A stretch of DNA of 64,000 bases. Source: Polaromonas sp. (GTDB lineage Bacteria; Pseudomonadota; Gammaproteobacteria; Burkholderiales; Burkholderiaceae_C). The position numbers and the translations under genes are program-made. Positions 18,980 through 34,837 of this stretch are shown in pieces (position 1 is the first letter of the stretch; each line of letters starts with the position of its first letter). The DNA is taken from the NCBI RefSeq assembly GCF_029945685.1, contig NZ_JAQSDA010000009.1:1-64000 (forward strand), written 5' to 3'. Under the pieces are notes generated by a model. That model was not told where the DNA came from, searched no databases, and was given only the letters and a program-made list of their open reading frames with translations.

Positions 18980-19729
18980 GATTTGGCTTTTGAAACCCTG
19001 CCCAAACCGTTACCGGAGGGCGCCGGCCACGGCCGGCACCTGACACGCTGGCACCCGGATGACTGGCCGCTGGCGGCCGACTGGGCGCCCGAGGTTGGCC
19101 ATTTCGTGGCGAGTCGGCCCGGACAGCAACTCGGCGCGTTCATTGAGCGGCGCCTGGCGGCCGGCGCCATCATCTACCCGCCGCAGCCTTTCCGGGCCCT
19201 AGCGCTGACGCCGCTGGCTGACGTCCGCGTGGTCATTCTGGGCCAGGACCCCTATCACGGCCCGGGGCAGGCGCAGGGGTTGGCCTTTTCGGTGCCCGAC
19301 GGCGTGAAACCCCCGCCCAGCCTGCGCAACATGTTCAAGGAACTGGCGCGAGATCCAGCGGTGGTGCCGGAAGCGCACAGCGGCGGTTCGCTGGAGCGCT
19401 GGGCCAGCCAGGGGGTGTTGCTGCTCAACACCAGCCTGACGGTGGAAGAAGGCCAGGCCGCCAGTCACGCCAAACAAGGCTGGGAAGTGCTGACCGACCA
19501 GCTGATCGCCGCGGTGGCGGCCAAACCCGAGCCGGTGGTGTTTTTGCTTTGGGGCGCCCACGCGCAGACCAAACGGGCGCTGATTCCGGCCCGGCACCTG
19601 GTGCTGACGGCCAATCATCCCTCGCCCCTGTCGGCTTTGCGGCCCCCCAAACCCTTCATCGGCTGCGGGCATTTCGGCGCCGCCAATGACTTTTTGCGCA
19701 GCCATGGCCGTCGGCCGGTCAGGTGGTAA
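18959..19729 (+). CDS. ung: Uracil-DNA glycosylase, family 1
   Basis: 256 residues. It removes uracil from DNA as the first step of base excision repair. The catalytic motif GQDPYHG carries D97, and the C-terminal HPSPLS motif carries the catalytic His; GLAFSV and WGAHAQ blocks are also present. The N-terminal 25 residues before ADWAPEVG are weakly conserved. The first residues (MPQGLQA) come from the repeat copy at 18931, so the original start might have lain further inside; no better ATG is seen before the conserved part. Confidence 0.94.
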   Translation: MPQGLQADLAFETLPKPLPEGAGHGRHLTRWHPDDWPLAADWAPEVGHFVASRPGQQLGAFIERRLAAGAIIYPPQPFRALALTPLADVRVVILGQDPYHGPGQAQGLAFSVPDGVKPPPSLRNMFKELARDPAVVPEAHSGGSLERWASQGVLLLNTSLTVEEGQAASHAKQGWEVLTDQLIAAVAAKPEPVVFLLWGAHAQTKRALIPARHLVLTANHPSPLSALRPPKPFIGCGHFGAANDFLRSHGRRPVRW

Positions 19730-19746
19730 GCACTTGTTGTTCTGGA

Positions 19747-19776
19747 TTGCCGGATGTCAAATTTCCATGGCATAAT
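19747..19776 (+). promoter_or_regulatory. Sigma-70 type promoter for the tRNA-Tyr/Gly/Thr-tufB cluster
   Basis: TTGCCG at 19747-19752 and CATAAT at 19771-19776 are 18 bases apart. The predicted start near 19783 is a few bases before tRNA-Tyr, which fits a tRNA operon. Confidence 0.6.
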
Positions 19777-19791
19777 CTGAGGTTCGCCAAA

Positions 19792-19877
19792 GGAGAGGTG
19801 GCCGAGTGGTTAATGGCAGCAGACTGTAAATCTGCCCTCTAACGAGTACGCTGGTTCGAATCCAGCCCTCTCCACCA
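19792..19877 (+). tRNA. tRNA-Tyr (GTA)
   Basis: 86 bases including an encoded CCA. The acceptor stem GGAGAGG pairs with CCTCTCC, the anticodon loop has GTA, there is a long class II variable arm, and the T loop is GTTCGAATC. It is first of three tRNA genes upstream of tufB. Confidence 0.96.
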
Positions 19878-19962
19878 GCGATGAATTTTGATAGGCAGGC
19901 CCAGGCTTGGATGGTTGGTATGCCGTGTTTCGGGGTTGTCTTGAAGTGAAAAGGCGGTCGAT

Positions 19963-20036
19963 GCGGGAGTAGTTCAATGGTAGAACCCTAGCCTTCCAAG
20001 CTAATGACGCGGGTTCGATTCCCGTCTCCCGCTCCA
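19963..20036 (+). tRNA. tRNA-Gly (TCC)
   Basis: 74 bases with encoded CCA. The acceptor GCGGGAG pairs with CTCCCGC, the anticodon loop is CTTCCAA giving TCC, and the T arm GGGTTCGATTCCC is standard. Confidence 0.96.
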
Positions 20037-20089
20037 TCACAACAAGCGCTGGTTTTGTATTTGGCAGGTAAGCAGAGTTTTTGAATTTG

Positions 20090-20164
20090 GCCCATTTGGC
20101 TCAGTGGCAGAGCACTCCCTTGGTAAGGGAGAGGTCCCGGGTCCGATTCCCGGAATGGGCACCA
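20090..20164 (+). tRNA. tRNA-Thr (GGT)
   Basis: 75 bases with encoded CCA. The acceptor GCCCATT pairs with AATGGGC, the anticodon loop TTGGTAA gives GGT. The order tRNA-Tyr, Gly, Thr, tufB is the same as in Escherichia coli. Confidence 0.96.
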
Positions 20165-20267
20165 TTTCATCGGTGCATGGTCGGCACGACGTGCCGGCGT
20201 GGCTGGTGGGGTGGCAGTGGTGTGACAAATTTCGTAAGTAAATCCTTAAGGTATTTGGAGTCGAAAA

Positions 20268-21458
<1,191 letters not shown>

Positions 21459-21528
21459 CGAGATTCGTTTTTTGGGGATGGGCCGGTAACAAGGCTTTTT
21501 GCTCTGTCCCCAACTGATTGAGAGATGA

Positions 21529-21604
21529 AGGGGTATAGCTCAATTGGCAGAGCGTCGGTCTCCAAAACCGAAGGTTGTAGGTTCGATTCCTACTGCCCCT
21601 GCCA
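21529..21604 (+). tRNA. tRNA-Trp (CCA)
   Basis: 76 bases with encoded CCA. The acceptor AGGGGTA pairs with TGCCCCT (one T-G pair), anticodon loop CTCCAAA gives CCA, and the T arm is GTAGGTTCGATTCCTAC. It sits between tuf and secE, the conserved position. Confidence 0.96.
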
Positions 21605-21738
21605 CCCGGTTTCAAGGGTAGCCTGAAACCGAGAGTGGTGCGAAACGGAACTATGCAAGCCCGCCGGGAGTCCTTGGACCCCAGGTGGGCTTAAGCGTCT
21701 GAGAGGACGCGTGAAGAAGAACAGGAATTCAGGCGATC

Positions 21739-22122
21739 ATGGCCACTTCTCAAGTCGAAACCGTCAGCACAACTGCTGACAAGGCCAAGCTGGCCCTTGC
21801 CCTTGCCTTGGCGCTGGGTGCGCTGGCGGGCTTTTATCTGCTCGCCAAGCAGGGCCCGATCGTCCAGTGGGGTGGCTTGATTGCTGGTCTGGTGGTGGCG
21901 GTGGTCGTGTTTTTGACCTCCGAGCCTGGCAAGCAGTTTGTGGCGTTCGGGCGTGACTCCTGGCGCGAAGTCAAAAAAGTGGTCTGGCCGGCCCGCAAGG
22001 AGGCCATGCAGATGACGGCTTACGTCTTTGCATTCGTGGTGGTTATGGCCCTGTTTCTGTGGCTCACCGACAAAACGCTCGAATGGGTGTTTTACGACCT
22101 GATACTGGGGTGGAAAAAATAA
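21739..22122 (+). CDS. secE: Protein translocase subunit SecE
   Basis: 127 residues with three membrane helices, the long proteobacterial form of SecE. SecE is an essential part of the SecYEG channel. The conserved C-terminal motif [20 protein letters not shown] followed by the last helix is present. The stop TAA shares its last A with the nusG ATG (TAATG), implying translational coupling. Confidence 0.95.
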   Translation: MATSQVETVSTTADKAKLALALALALGALAGFYLLAKQGPIVQWGGLIAGLVVAVVVFLTSEPGKQFVAFGRDSWREVKKVVWPARKEAMQMTAYVFAFVVVMALFLWLTDKTLEWVFYDLILGWKK

Positions 22123-22718
22123 TGAGCGATATGAACGGTGACGTGGTCAGCGAAGTGGCGGCTGGCGCATCCCTGCAGCCGACCCCCGGCATGCAGTGGT
22201 ATGTCGTGCATGCTTATTCGGGCATGGAAAAAGCCGTTGAACGCAATATCGTCGAGCGCATCAACCGCGCCGGCATGCAGGCCAAGTTTGGCCGTTTCCT
22301 GGTGCCCACCGAAGAAGTGGTCGAGATCAAGAACGGCCAGAAGAAAACGACGGAACGCCGTTTCTTCCCGGGTTATGTGCTGGTCGAGATGGTGATGGAT
22401 GACGAAACCTGGCACCTGGTGAAACACACCAACAAGGTCACCGGGTTTGTCGGCGGCGCCAAGAACCGGCCCGCACCCATTTCCGAGGAAGACGTGCAGA
22501 AAATCGTTGACCAGATGCAGGTCGGCACCGAGAAGCCTCGGCACAAGGTCGAATTTGAAACGGGCGAATATGTCCGGGTCAAGGACGGCCCGTTCACCGA
22601 CTTCAACGGCACGGTCGAGGAAGTCAACTACGACAAGAACAAAGTGCGGGTGTCCGTCACGATTTTCGGCCGCGCTACGCCGGTCGAACTGGAATTCAGC
22701 CAGATCGAGAAAACCTAA
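22122..22718 (+). CDS. nusG: Transcription termination/antitermination protein NusG
   Basis: 198 residues. NusG binds RNA polymerase and couples it to the ribosome or to Rho. The NGN domain begins at [16 protein letters not shown], and the C-terminal KOW domain has [14 protein letters not shown]. The frame is open further upstream within secE, but the ATG overlapping the secE stop gives the expected N-terminus. A short N-terminal extension (about 22 residues) precedes the NGN domain. Confidence 0.96.
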   Translation: MSDMNGDVVSEVAAGASLQPTPGMQWYVVHAYSGMEKAVERNIVERINRAGMQAKFGRFLVPTEEVVEIKNGQKKTTERRFFPGYVLVEMVMDDETWHLVKHTNKVTGFVGGAKNRPAPISEEDVQKIVDQMQVGTEKPRHKVEFETGEYVRVKDGPFTDFNGTVEEVNYDKNKVRVSVTIFGRATPVELEFSQIEKT

Positions 22719-22880
22719 AGGTCGTAAAACCTGGGTTTTTCGGCTGGCCGTCAGGAATTCGCGCATTGCAACTCGGCGCGGAGGGTTCTTTTCGGAGCCT
22801 GATTGAGTTGTGTAACCCCCGGGGAGCCCGGACCTGTCTTCTGACGGCGTCCAGGCGTTATGACCCGCAAGGAGAAAAGT

Positions 22881-23315
22881 ATGGCGAAAAAAATCGTCGG
22901 CTTCATCAAGCTGCAAGTGCCAGCTGGTAAGGCCAACCCGTCCCCCCCGATCGGCCCGGCCCTGGGTCAGCGCGGCCTGAACATCATGGAGTTCTGCAAG
23001 GCATTTAATGCCCAGACCCAGGGTGTCGAGCCCGGCCTGCCACTGCCGGTGGTGATCACTGCATTTGCAGACAAGAGTTTTACCTTTGTTATCAAGACGC
23101 CTCCTGCAGGCGTCCTGATCAAAAAGGCCATCAAGCTGGACAAGGGTTCCGCCACGCCGCACACCGTCAAGGTCGGCAAGATCACCCGCGCGCAGCTTGA
23201 AGAAATTGCAAAAACAAAAATGAAAGACATGACGGCTGCTGACCTCGACGCAGCAGTTCGCACGATTGCTGGTACGGCCCGCTCGATGGGCGTGTCGGTG
23301 GAGGGTGTTGTATGA
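22881..23315 (+). CDS. rplK: 50S ribosomal protein L11
   Basis: 144 residues; AAGGAG lies 7-8 bases before the ATG at 22881. It binds 23S rRNA at the GTPase-associated centre. The Pro-rich segment [16 protein letters not shown] and the C-terminal [12 protein letters not shown] are standard. The stop overlaps the rplA start in ATGA. Confidence 0.97.
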   Translation: MAKKIVGFIKLQVPAGKANPSPPIGPALGQRGLNIMEFCKAFNAQTQGVEPGLPLPVVITAFADKSFTFVIKTPPAGVLIKKAIKLDKGSATPHTVKVGKITRAQLEEIAKTKMKDMTAADLDAAVRTIAGTARSMGVSVEGVV

Positions 23316-24007
23316 GCAAGCTGACCAAACGTCAAAAAGCTGTTGGCGAAAAGATCGACAGCAACAAACTTTACCCGGTGACTGACGCTTTGGGTCTGGT
23401 CAAGGAATTTGCCGTCGCCAAGTTCGATGAATCCATCGACGTGGCTGTGCAGCTTGGTGTTGACGCCAAGAAATCCGACCAGGTCGTCCGCGGCGCTGTC
23501 GTGTTGCCCAACGGCACCGGCAAGACCAAGCGTGTGGCTGTGTTTGCACAAGGTGCCAAGGCCGAAGAAGCCAGGGCCGCTGGCGCTGACATCGTCGGCA
23601 TGGATGATCTGGCTGCCGACATCAAGGCCGGCAAGATGGATTTCGACGTCGTGATTGCTTCGCCGGACGCCATGCGCGTGGTGGGTACCCTGGGCCAGAT
23701 CCTCGGCCCACGTGGGTTGATGCCCAACCCGAAAGTCGGCACCGTGACGCCTGACGTGGCAACGGCCGTGAAAAATGCCAAAGCTGGCCAGGTCCAGTTC
23801 CGCGTCGACAAGGCCGGCATCGTGCACGGCACGATTGGCCGTCGTTCGTTTGATACCGACAAGCTGCAGGGCAACCTGGCTGCGCTGATCGATGCCCTGA
23901 CCAAGGCCAAGCCTGCGTCAAGCAAAGGTGTGTATCTGAGGAAAGTCGCGGTTTCGTCGACGATGGGTGTGGGCGTTCGCGTCGACACGCAAACCATCGC
24001 AACGTAA
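23312..24007 (+). CDS. rplA: 50S ribosomal protein L1
   Basis: 231 residues, full length. L1 forms the mobile stalk near the E site and, in related bacteria, represses its own L11-L1 message. Motifs [15 protein letters not shown] and [15 protein letters not shown] are present. Start overlaps the rplK stop, so the two are translated together. Confidence 0.97.
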   Translation: MSKLTKRQKAVGEKIDSNKLYPVTDALGLVKEFAVAKFDESIDVAVQLGVDAKKSDQVVRGAVVLPNGTGKTKRVAVFAQGAKAEEARAAGADIVGMDDLAADIKAGKMDFDVVIASPDAMRVVGTLGQILGPRGLMPNPKVGTVTPDVATAVKNAKAGQVQFRVDKAGIVHGTIGRRSFDTDKLQGNLAALIDALTKAKPASSKGVYLRKVAVSSTMGVGVRVDTQTIAT

Positions 24008-24268
24008 TCGCAAAAATTTGAACAGCCCGAAGGGGTCGTTCAAAGTGGTGGGCTGCCGGGGTTTCGACTCTGGCGGGCCATCCAGGACCGTTGGTGCGGC
24101 AGGCTGCAAAGTCCGCCGCTTAATCGTCGAAAGACAGCCAACGCAGATGGCGGTCCCGCTGCTGAATGGTTTTGAAAAGAATCTGAAACAGTTGGTCGCT
24201 GAACATAGGCGTGTTGATCGGAGGGCGCGAAGGCGTGATCTGAGAAACACATTATTAAGGAGTAGACC
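24008..24268 (+). promoter_or_regulatory. rplJL leader region
   Basis: A 261-base non-coding gap separates rplA and rplJ. In other bacteria this leader RNA binds L10-(L12) and represses rplJL translation. The segment 24050-24125 contains several short G/C pairings consistent with a folded leader, but I could not fix a structure by eye. AAGGAG at 24258-24263 serves rplJ. Confidence 0.4.
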
Positions 24269-24802
24269 TTGAGTCTCAACCGCAGTGAGAAACAAGCCGT
24301 CATTGATGAAGTGACCGGCCTCGCCGCTAAAGCTCAAACGCTCGTGATGGCGGAATACCGTGGCATCACGGTCGCTGACATGACCAAGCTGCGCAGCCAA
24401 GCCCGCGACAAAGGCGTGACCCTGAGTGTTCTGAAGAACACCTTGGCTCGCCGCGCCGTGGCAGGTAGCGCATTTGACATCGTCTCCGACCAGATGACCG
24501 GTCCGCTGATCTACGGCTTTTCCATTGATGCTGTAGCTGCTGCAAAAGTAGTGGCTGACTTCGCGAAAACCAACGACAAGCTGGTGATTCGCGGTGGTGC
24601 ATTTGGTGGCAAAGTCCTCGACGTGAACAGCGTGAAGCAACTGGCCAGCATTCCTTCCAAGGAAGTGTTGCTGGCCCAGGTGTGTGGCTTGCTGATGTCG
24701 CCTATTTCGCGTACGGCCGTTGTGCTGGGCGCGCTGGCGGCAAAAAAAGGTGGCGGCGACGCCCCTGCAGCTGAAGCAGCACCCGAAGCCGTAGCGGCGT
24801 AA
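24269..24802 (+). CDS. rplJ: 50S ribosomal protein L10
   Basis: 177 residues. L10 is the base of the L7/L12 stalk. The protein begins [14 protein letters not shown], and the only start codon in a suitable place is TTG at 24269 with AAGGAG about 6 bases upstream. A TTG start in this highly expressed gene is notable and may be part of its translational control. The C-terminus is Ala-rich ([14 protein letters not shown]). Confidence 0.95.
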   Translation: MSLNRSEKQAVIDEVTGLAAKAQTLVMAEYRGITVADMTKLRSQARDKGVTLSVLKNTLARRAVAGSAFDIVSDQMTGPLIYGFSIDAVAAAKVVADFAKTNDKLVIRGGAFGGKVLDVNSVKQLASIPSKEVLLAQVCGLLMSPISRTAVVLGALAAKKGGGDAPAAEAAPEAVAA

Positions 24803-24828
24803 TTTACCCAACTTTTTAGGAAATCAAA

Positions 24829-25206
24829 ATGGCATTCGACAAAGACGCATTTTTGACCGCGCTGGACAGCATGACGGTCTTGGAACTCAACGAATTGGTG
24901 AAAGCCATCGAAGAGAAATTTGGCGTGAGCGCAGCTGCAATGGCAGCGCCTGCTGCTGGTGGCGGCGGTGGTGCTGCGGCAGCTGCTGAAGAAAAGACCG
25001 ACTTCAACGTCGTTCTGCTCGAAGCTGGCGCCCAGAAGGTTCAGGTCATCAAGGCCGTTCGCGAAATCACCGGCCTGGGCTTGAAAGAAGCCAAGGATCT
25101 GGTCGATGGCGCTCCGAAGAACGTCAAGGAAGGACTTCCAAAAGCCGACGCAGAAGCAGCCAAGAAAAAGCTCGAAGACGCCGGCGCGAAAGTCGAACTC
25201 AAGTAA
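24829..25206 (+). CDS. rplL: 50S ribosomal protein L7/L12
   Basis: 125 residues, present in several copies on the ribosomal stalk where it recruits translation GTPases. The N-terminal helical domain, an Ala/Gly-rich hinge (about 40-55) and the C-terminal domain with [13 protein letters not shown] are all seen. It lies 26 bases after rplJ. Confidence 0.97.
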   Translation: MAFDKDAFLTALDSMTVLELNELVKAIEEKFGVSAAAMAAPAAGGGGGAAAAAEEKTDFNVVLLEAGAQKVQVIKAVREITGLGLKEAKDLVDGAPKNVKEGLPKADAEAAKKKLEDAGAKVELK

Positions 25207-25541
25207 TTCTTGTGTTTCGCGAAGGCTGGAAGACCGGGTTCGGCTTCCAGCCTTTCGTGCTTTCAAGGAGTGCTGTCAAAGCGCCGCGCAAGCGGCGTTT
25301 GCAGCCTCCCCGGAGCCACCGGCAAGCAGATTTGCAGAAAATCTTCTTGCCAGTGCTTCCTGACCCCGACTGCAGGAAACGCCTTGGTTCGGGCAACGTG
25401 CAATGCGTTGCCGTCCGCCATGGTTGGTAGTGGCCAACCACCAAGTCTGTTTGATTACGTGGTGTATTCATTCAAGACAGTCGCCAGAGCTTAACAAACC
25501 AGTCTCCATACTTGTTTGTGTCCCATTAAAGCGGAGAACTC
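25207..25541 (+). promoter_or_regulatory. rplL-rpoB intergenic region with hairpin
   Basis: 335 bases without a gene. A hairpin with an 11-base-pair stem (25222-25232 with 25244-25254) comes right after rplL and is followed only by a broken T-run, so it could be a partial terminator or an RNA-processing site that lowers rpoB relative to rplL, as known in E. coli. Nothing else is recognised before the rpoB ribosome site near 25530. Confidence 0.5.
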
Positions 25542-29654
<4,113 letters not shown>

Positions 29655-29682
29655 CTCAACAGGAAAGAAAAGGATTTAACAC

Positions 29683-32600
29683 ATGAAATCATTACTCGAC
29701 CTGTTCAAGCAATTCACGCCGGATGAGCATTTCGATGCCATCAAGATCGGCATGGCTTCGCCCGAGAAGATCCGTTCATGGTCTTTCGGCGAAGTGAAAA
29801 AGCCTGAAACCATCAACTACCGCACCTTCAAGCCAGAGCGCGACGGTCTTTTCTGCGCCAAGATCTTTGGCCCCATCAAGGACTACGAGTGCCTGTGCGG
29901 GAAGTACAAACGCCTCAAGCACCGCGGCGTTATCTGCGAGAAGTGCGGCGTTGAAGTCACGCAGACCAAGGTTCGCCGAGAACGCATGGGTCACATCGAC
30001 CTGGCCGCACCGTGCGCGCACATCTGGTTCCTGAAGTCGCTGCCGTCGCGGCTGGGCCTGGTGCTCGACATGACGCTGCGCGACATCGAACGCGTGCTGT
30101 ACTTTGAAGCCTACGTGGTGACCGACCCCGGCATGACCCCGCTGAAGAAATTCAGCATCATGTCGGAAGACGACTACGACGCCAAGCGCAAGGAATACGG
30201 TGACGAGTACACCGCCAAGATGGGCGCCGAAGGCATCAAGGACCTGCTCGAAGGGCTGGATCTCGATGTCGAGATCGACAAGCTGCGCAACGACCTGACC
30301 GGTTCCGAAATCAAGATCAAGAAGAACGCCAAGCGTCTGAAATTGATGGAAGCGTTCAAGAAGTCCGGCATCAAGCCGGGCTGGATGGTGCTGGACGTGT
30401 TGCCCGTGCTGCCGCCGGATCTGCGTCCGCTGGTGCCGCTGGACGGCGGCCGCTTTGCGACCTCCGACCTGAACGACCTGTACCGCCGCGTCATCAACCG
30501 CAACAGCCGCCTGCGCCGCTTGCTGGAACTGAAGGCGCCGGAAATCATTGCGCGCAACGAAAAACGCATGCTGCAGGAAGCCGTGGACAGCTTGCTGGAC
30601 AACGGTCGTCGCGGCAAGGCCATGACGGGCGCCAACAAGCGCGCCCTGAAGTCGCTCGCCGACATGATCAAGGGCAAGTCAGGCCGTTTCCGCCAGAACT
30701 TGCTGGGCAAACGCGTCGACTACTCGGGCCGTTCTGTCATTACTGTGGGCCCGACGCTCAAGCTGCATCAGTGCGGTTTGCCCAAGCTGATGGCGCTGGA
30801 ACTGTTCAAGCCTTTCATCTTCTCGCGCCTCGAAGCCATGGGCATCGCGACGACGATCAAGGCCGCCAAGAAGGAAGTCGAATCCGGCACGCCGGTGGTG
30901 TGGGACATCCTGGAAGAGGTCATCAAGGAACACCCGGTGATGCTCAACCGTGCGCCTACGCTGCACCGCCTGGGTATCCAGGCCTTTGAGCCCATCCTGA
31001 TCGAAGGCAAGGCCATCCAGCTGCACCCGCTCGTCTGCTCGGCTTTCAACGCCGACTTCGACGGTGACCAGATGGCTGTGCACGTGCCGCTGTCCGTGGA
31101 AGCACAGATGGAAGCCCGCACCCTGATGCTGGCTTCGAACAACATCCTGTTCCCCGCCAGTGGCGAGCCGTCCATCGTTCCTTCGCAGGACGTGGTGCTG
31201 GGTCTGTACTACACGACCCGCGACCGCACCAACGGCAAAGGCGAAGGCCTGGTGTTCTCCGACACCGGCGAAGTGCGTCGCGCCTTTGACGCGGGTGAAC
31301 TCGACCTGAACGCCCGCATCAGCGTGCGCTTGACCGAGTACACCAAGAACAAGGAAACCGGCGAGTTCGTGCCATCGACCAAGCTGTGGGAAACCACCGG
31401 CGGTCGTGCATTGCTGTCCGAAATCCTGCCCAAGGGACTGCCTTTCTCCAACCTGAACAAGGCGCTGAAGAAAAAGGAAATCTCCAAGCTGATCAACGTG
31501 TCTTTCCGTAAGTGCGGACTGAAAGAGACCGTGGTGTTTGCCGACAAGCTGCTGCAGTCGGGCTTCCGCCTGGCGACCAAGGCCGGCATCTCCATCTGCA
31601 TCGACGACATGCTGATCCCCAAGGAAAAGCCGAGCATCATTGCGCGTGCCCAGAAGGAAGTCAAAGAGATCGAGCAGCAGTATGTCTCGGGCCTGGTGAC
31701 CTCCGGCGAGCGCTACAACAAGGTGGTGGACATCTGGGGCAAATCGGGCGACGAAGTCTCCAAGGTGATGATGGCCCAACTCTCGAAAGAGAAAGTCATC
31801 GACCGCCACGGCAAGGAAGTCGAGCAGGAGTCCTTCAACTCCATCTACATGATGGCCGACTCCGGTGCCCGCGGTTCCGCCGCGCAGATCCGGCAGGTGG
31901 CCGGCATGCGCGGTTTGATGGCCAAGCCCGACGGCTCCATCATCGAAACGCCCATCACCGCCAACTTCCGTGAAGGCCTGAACGTGCTGGAGTACTTCAT
32001 CTCCACCCACGGTGCCCGTAAGGGTCTGGCTGACACGGCGCTGAAAACCGCCAACTCCGGTTACCTCACCCGCCGCCTGTGCGACGTGGTGCAGGATCTG
32101 GTGGTGACCGAGGAAGACTGCGGCACCCAGGATGGTTCGCTGATGCGCGCCATTGTCGAAGGTGGTGAAGTCATCGAATCGCTGCGTGACCGTATCCTCG
32201 GCCGTACCGCGGTCGAGGACATCCTGCACCCCGAGAATCGCGCTGTTCTGGCCAAGGCTGGCGTCATGCTGGACGAGGACCTGATCGAGGAGCTGGAAGC
32301 AGCCGGCGTGGACGAGGTCAAGGTGCGTACCGCGTTGACCTGCGAAACCCGCTTCGGCCTGTGCGCCAAGTGTTACGGTCGTGACCTCGGTCGCGGCGGC
32401 CTGATCAACATCGGCGAAGCGGTCGGCATCATTGCCGCGCAGTCGATCGGCGAGCCGGGTACCCAGCTGACCATGCGGACCTTCCACATCGGTGGTGCGG
32501 CTTCCCGTGCAGCGATTGCCTCCAGCGTCGAGGCCAAGTCCAACGGCGTGATCGGCTTCAATGCACCGATGCGTTATGTGACCAACACCAAGGGTGAACT

Positions 32601-33894
32601 GGTCGTGATCGCACGTTCCGGCGAAATCGTGATTCACGATGAGCATGGCCGCGAGCGCGAGCGCCACAAGGTGCCTTACGGCGCGATCCTGTCCGTCAAG
32701 GCGGACCAGCAGATCAAAGCCGGCGCGATTCTGGCCAACTGGGACCCGCTGACCCGCCCCATCATTACCGAGTTCGCCGGCAAGGTGGCCTTCGAGAATG
32801 TGGAAGAAGGCGTGACGGTGGCCAAGCAGCTCGACGAGGTGACCGGTCTGTCCACGCTGGTGGTGATCGATCCGAAACGCCGCGGTGCAACCAAGGTGAT
32901 CCGTCCCCAGGTCAAGCTGATCGACGCCACCGGCAGCGAAGTCAAGATCCCCGGCACTGATCACTCGGTGACGATCGGCTTCCAGGTCGGTGCGCTGGTC
33001 CAGGTGCGTGACGGCCAGGACGTGGGCCCCGGCGAGGTGCTGGCGCGTATTCCGGTCGAAGGCCAGAAAACCCGCGACATCACCGGTGGTCTGCCGCGTG
33101 TGGCCGAGCTGTTCGAAGCCCGTACCCCGAAAGACAAGGGCACACTGGCCGAGATGACCGGTACCGTGTCCTTTGGCAAGGAGACCAAGGGCAAGGTGCG
33201 CCTGCAGATCACCGATCCTGAAGGCAAGGTCTGGGAAGACCTCGTGCCCAAAGAGAAGAACATTCTCGTGCACGAAGGCCAGGTCGTGAACAAGGGCGAG
33301 TCGATTGTCGACGGCCCTGCCGACCCGCAGGACATCCTGCGCCTGCTGGGCATGGAAGAGCTGGCCCGCTACATCGTCGACGAAGTGCAGGACGTCTACC
33401 GCCTGCAGGGCGTGAAGATCAACGACAAGCACATCGAAGTGATTGTTCGCCAGATGCTGCGCCGTGTGGTGGTGGAGAACGTCGGCGAGTCCAGCTACAT
33501 CGCTGGCGAGCAGGTCGAGCGTTCGGTCATTCTGGATGCCAACGACGCCCTGCGCGCCGACGGCAAGATCCCGGCGACCTTCAGCAACCTGTTGCTCGGT
33601 ATCACCAAGGCCTCGCTGTCGACCGATTCGTTCATCTCTGCGGCTTCCTTCCAGGAAACCACCCGCGTGCTCACCGAGGCTGCCATCATGGGCAAGCGCG
33701 ACGAGCTGCGTGGCCTGAAAGAGAACGTGATCGTCGGCCGCCTGATTCCCGCCGGTACCGGCATGGCCTACCATGAGGCACGCAAAGCCAAGGACCAGAT
33801 GGACGACGCCGAGCGCCGTGCCATTGCCGAAGCGGAAGCGGCCGAACTCGAAGCCATGCCCGAGCAGACCAGCGAAGGTGCTGCCAGCGAGTAA
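29683..33894 (+). CDS. rpoC: DNA-directed RNA polymerase subunit beta'
   Basis: 1403 residues. The N-terminal zinc-binding Cys cluster ([20 protein letters not shown]), the catalytic [12 protein letters not shown] motif that holds the active-site Mg2+, and the bridge-helix and trigger-loop segments are present. The second zinc cluster (about residue 890-900, [15 protein letters not shown]) is also there. It is followed by a strong terminator, ending the secE-to-rpoC block. Confidence 0.98.
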   Translation: MKSLLDLFKQFTPDEHFDAIKIGMASPEKIRSWSFGEVKKPETINYRTFKPERDGLFCAKIFGPIKDYECLCGKYKRLKHRGVICEKCGVEVTQTKVRRERMGHIDLAAPCAHIWFLKSLPSRLGLVLDMTLRDIERVLYFEAYVVTDPGMTPLKKFSIMSEDDYDAKRKEYGDEYTAKMGAEGIKDLLEGLDLDVEIDKLRNDLTGSEIKIKKNAKRLKLMEAFKKSGIKPGWMVLDVLPVLPPDLRPLVPLDGGRFATSDLNDLYRRVINRNSRLRRLLELKAPEIIARNEKRMLQEAVDSLLDNGRRGKAMTGANKRALKSLADMIKGKSGRFRQNLLGKRVDYSGRSVITVGPTLKLHQCGLPKLMALELFKPFIFSRLEAMGIATTIKAAKKEVESGTPVVWDILEEVIKEHPVMLNRAPTLHRLGIQAFEPILIEGKAIQLHPLVCSAFNADFDGDQMAVHVPLSVEAQMEARTLMLASNNILFPASGEPSIVPSQDVVLGLYYTTRDRTNGKGEGLVFSDTGEVRRAFDAGELDLNARISVRLTEYTKNKETGEFVPSTKLWETTGGRALLSEILPKGLPFSNLNKALKKKEISKLINVSFRKCGLKETVVFADKLLQSGFRLATKAGISICIDDMLIPKEKPSIIARAQKEVKEIEQQYVSGLVTSGERYNKVVDIWGKSGDEVSKVMMAQLSKEKVIDRHGKEVEQESFNSIYMMADSGARGSAAQIRQVAGMRGLMAKPDGSIIETPITANFREGLNVLEYFISTHGARKGLADTALKTANSGYLTRRLCDVVQDLVVTEEDCGTQDGSLMRAIVEGGEVIESLRDRILGRTAVEDILHPENRAVLAKAGVMLDEDLIEELEAAGVDEVKVRTALTCETRFGLCAKCYGRDLGRGGLINIGEAVGIIAAQSIGEPGTQLTMRTFHIGGAASRAAIASSVEAKSNGVIGFNAPMRYVTNTKGELVVIARSGEIVIHDEHGRERERHKVPYGAILSVKADQQIKAGAILANWDPLTRPIITEFAGKVAFENVEEGVTVAKQLDEVTGLSTLVVIDPKRRGATKVIRPQVKLIDATGSEVKIPGTDHSVTIGFQVGALVQVRDGQDVGPGEVLARIPVEGQKTRDITGGLPRVAELFEARTPKDKGTLAEMTGTVSFGKETKGKVRLQITDPEGKVWEDLVPKEKNILVHEGQVVNKGESIVDGPADPQDILRLLGMEELARYIVDEVQDVYRLQGVKINDKHIEVIVRQMLRRVVVENVGESSYIAGEQVERSVILDANDALRADGKIPATFSNLLLGITKASLSTDSFISAASFQETTRVLTEAAIMGKRDELRGLKENVIVGRLIPAGTGMAYHEARKAKDQMDDAERRAIAEAEAAELEAMPEQTSEGAASE

Positions 33895-33909
33895 TCGCTG
33901 TTTTTTGAC

Positions 33910-33958
33910 GCTATAAAAAGCGTAGCGCCTCGCGCCCTGTCAATAAGGGCCCGAGGCG
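33910..33958 (+). repeat. 49-bp interspersed element, copy F (rpoC terminator)
   Basis: Starts GCTATAAAAAGCG and ends CCGAGGCG, with the same length and layout as the other copies; 31 of 49 positions agree with the copy at 15305. The inverted repeat is stronger here than in the others. Confidence 0.55.
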
Positions 33959-33966
33959 CTTTTTAT
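33924..33966 (+). terminator. Rho-independent terminator of rpoBC
   Basis: AGCGCCTCG (33924-33932) pairs with CGAGGCGCT (33952-33960), with an inner GCCCT/AGGGC stem, followed by TTTTATT. It lies 30 bases after the rpoC stop and overlaps a 49-base interspersed element. Confidence 0.88.
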
Positions 33967-34095
33967 TGGGAAATCCGGAATTGTCTTGCTGCCGCGCCGC
34001 GCGGGTCTGTCGGCAGACTGTACAGCCGCCCGCCTTGTCGGCTAAAGTCGCCCGTGCCGGTTCGCGGCGCTTGCTGTTGATAGAAAGAAGGCCCC

Positions 34096-34689
34096 ATGTC
34101 CACCACATCCCTGGTTTCGATTGTTGTGCTTGCCTTGCTGCTGTTCTGGGCTGTCGGGGCTTACAACCGGCTGGTGCGCCTGAAAAATATCATCGCCAAC
34201 GCCTTTGGGCAGATTGATGTGCAGCTCAAGCGCCGTTACGACCTGGTCCCCAACCTCGTGGAGGCCGCCAAAAAATACCTGCTGCACGAGCGTGAGACGC
34301 TCGAAGCCGTTATTTCGGCGCGCAACCAGGCGCGTTCGGCCAGCGATGCTGCGCGCAGCCGCCCCACCCACGCGCCGGAAGTGCTGGCTTTGGCTGCTGC
34401 CGAACAGGCGCTGAGCGGCAGCCTGGGACGCCTGTTCGCCCTGGCCGAGGCCTACCCCGAGCTCAAGGCCGACAGCACCATCCGCGAGCTCAGCGAGGAG
34501 CTGACCAGCACCGAAAACAAGGTGGCGTTCGCGCGGCAGGCCTACAACGATGCGGTGCTCGACTACAACAATGCGCAGGCCCAATTTCCGGCACTGCTGA
34601 TTGCCCGTCTGTTTGGTTTTGCGGCCTCGGCCATGCTCAGGGCCACAGAGACGCCCGCCGAGCGTGAAGCGGTGCGCATCCAGATGTGA
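34096..34689 (+). CDS. LemA family protein
   Basis: 197 residues. One N-terminal membrane helix (about 5-24) is followed by a long helical domain. The LemA hallmark YNRLVRLKNIIANAFGQIDVQLKRRYDLVPNLVE is present. The function of bacterial LemA proteins is unclear; they are often near M48 peptidases of the HtpX type, and here the next gene is such a peptidase, about 150 bases downstream. Confidence 0.88.
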   Translation: MSTTSLVSIVVLALLLFWAVGAYNRLVRLKNIIANAFGQIDVQLKRRYDLVPNLVEAAKKYLLHERETLEAVISARNQARSASDAARSRPTHAPEVLALAAAEQALSGSLGRLFALAEAYPELKADSTIRELSEELTSTENKVAFARQAYNDAVLDYNNAQAQFPALLIARLFGFAASAMLRATETPAEREAVRIQM

Positions 34690-34694
34690 ATGTG

Positions 34695-34759
34695 GCCTCC
34701 ACGCTTGTCGCTTCGCGTGCCTTCGGCGGTGCGCTGCCCCTCCCATGGGGAAGAGGGGC
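34695..34759 (-). repeat. G/C-rich interspersed element, diverged copy 3
   Basis: Read on the minus strand this segment has the CCCCTC...GGGG hairpin and the tail complementary to CCACGCTTGTCGCTTCGCGTG, as in the copies within and after trpE, with an extra insertion in the middle. It occupies the lemA-peptidase spacer. Confidence 0.5.
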
Positions 34760-34837
34760 TCATTTTTCCAGGGGCGGCCCGTCGAAAAATTGCTTGTCAG
34801 CTCTGGGTGCCGGTCGGCAAATCTAATTCATCTTCAC

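Noticed and set aside
19810-20040. Minus-strand frame across tRNA-Tyr and tRNA-Gly
   Set aside because: Phrases like RETGIEPASLAW are a well-known artefact of reading tRNA genes backwards.
30679-33774. 1031-codon open frame on the minus strand across rpoC
   Set aside because: Same reason: codon-bias shadow of rpoC with no family signature.
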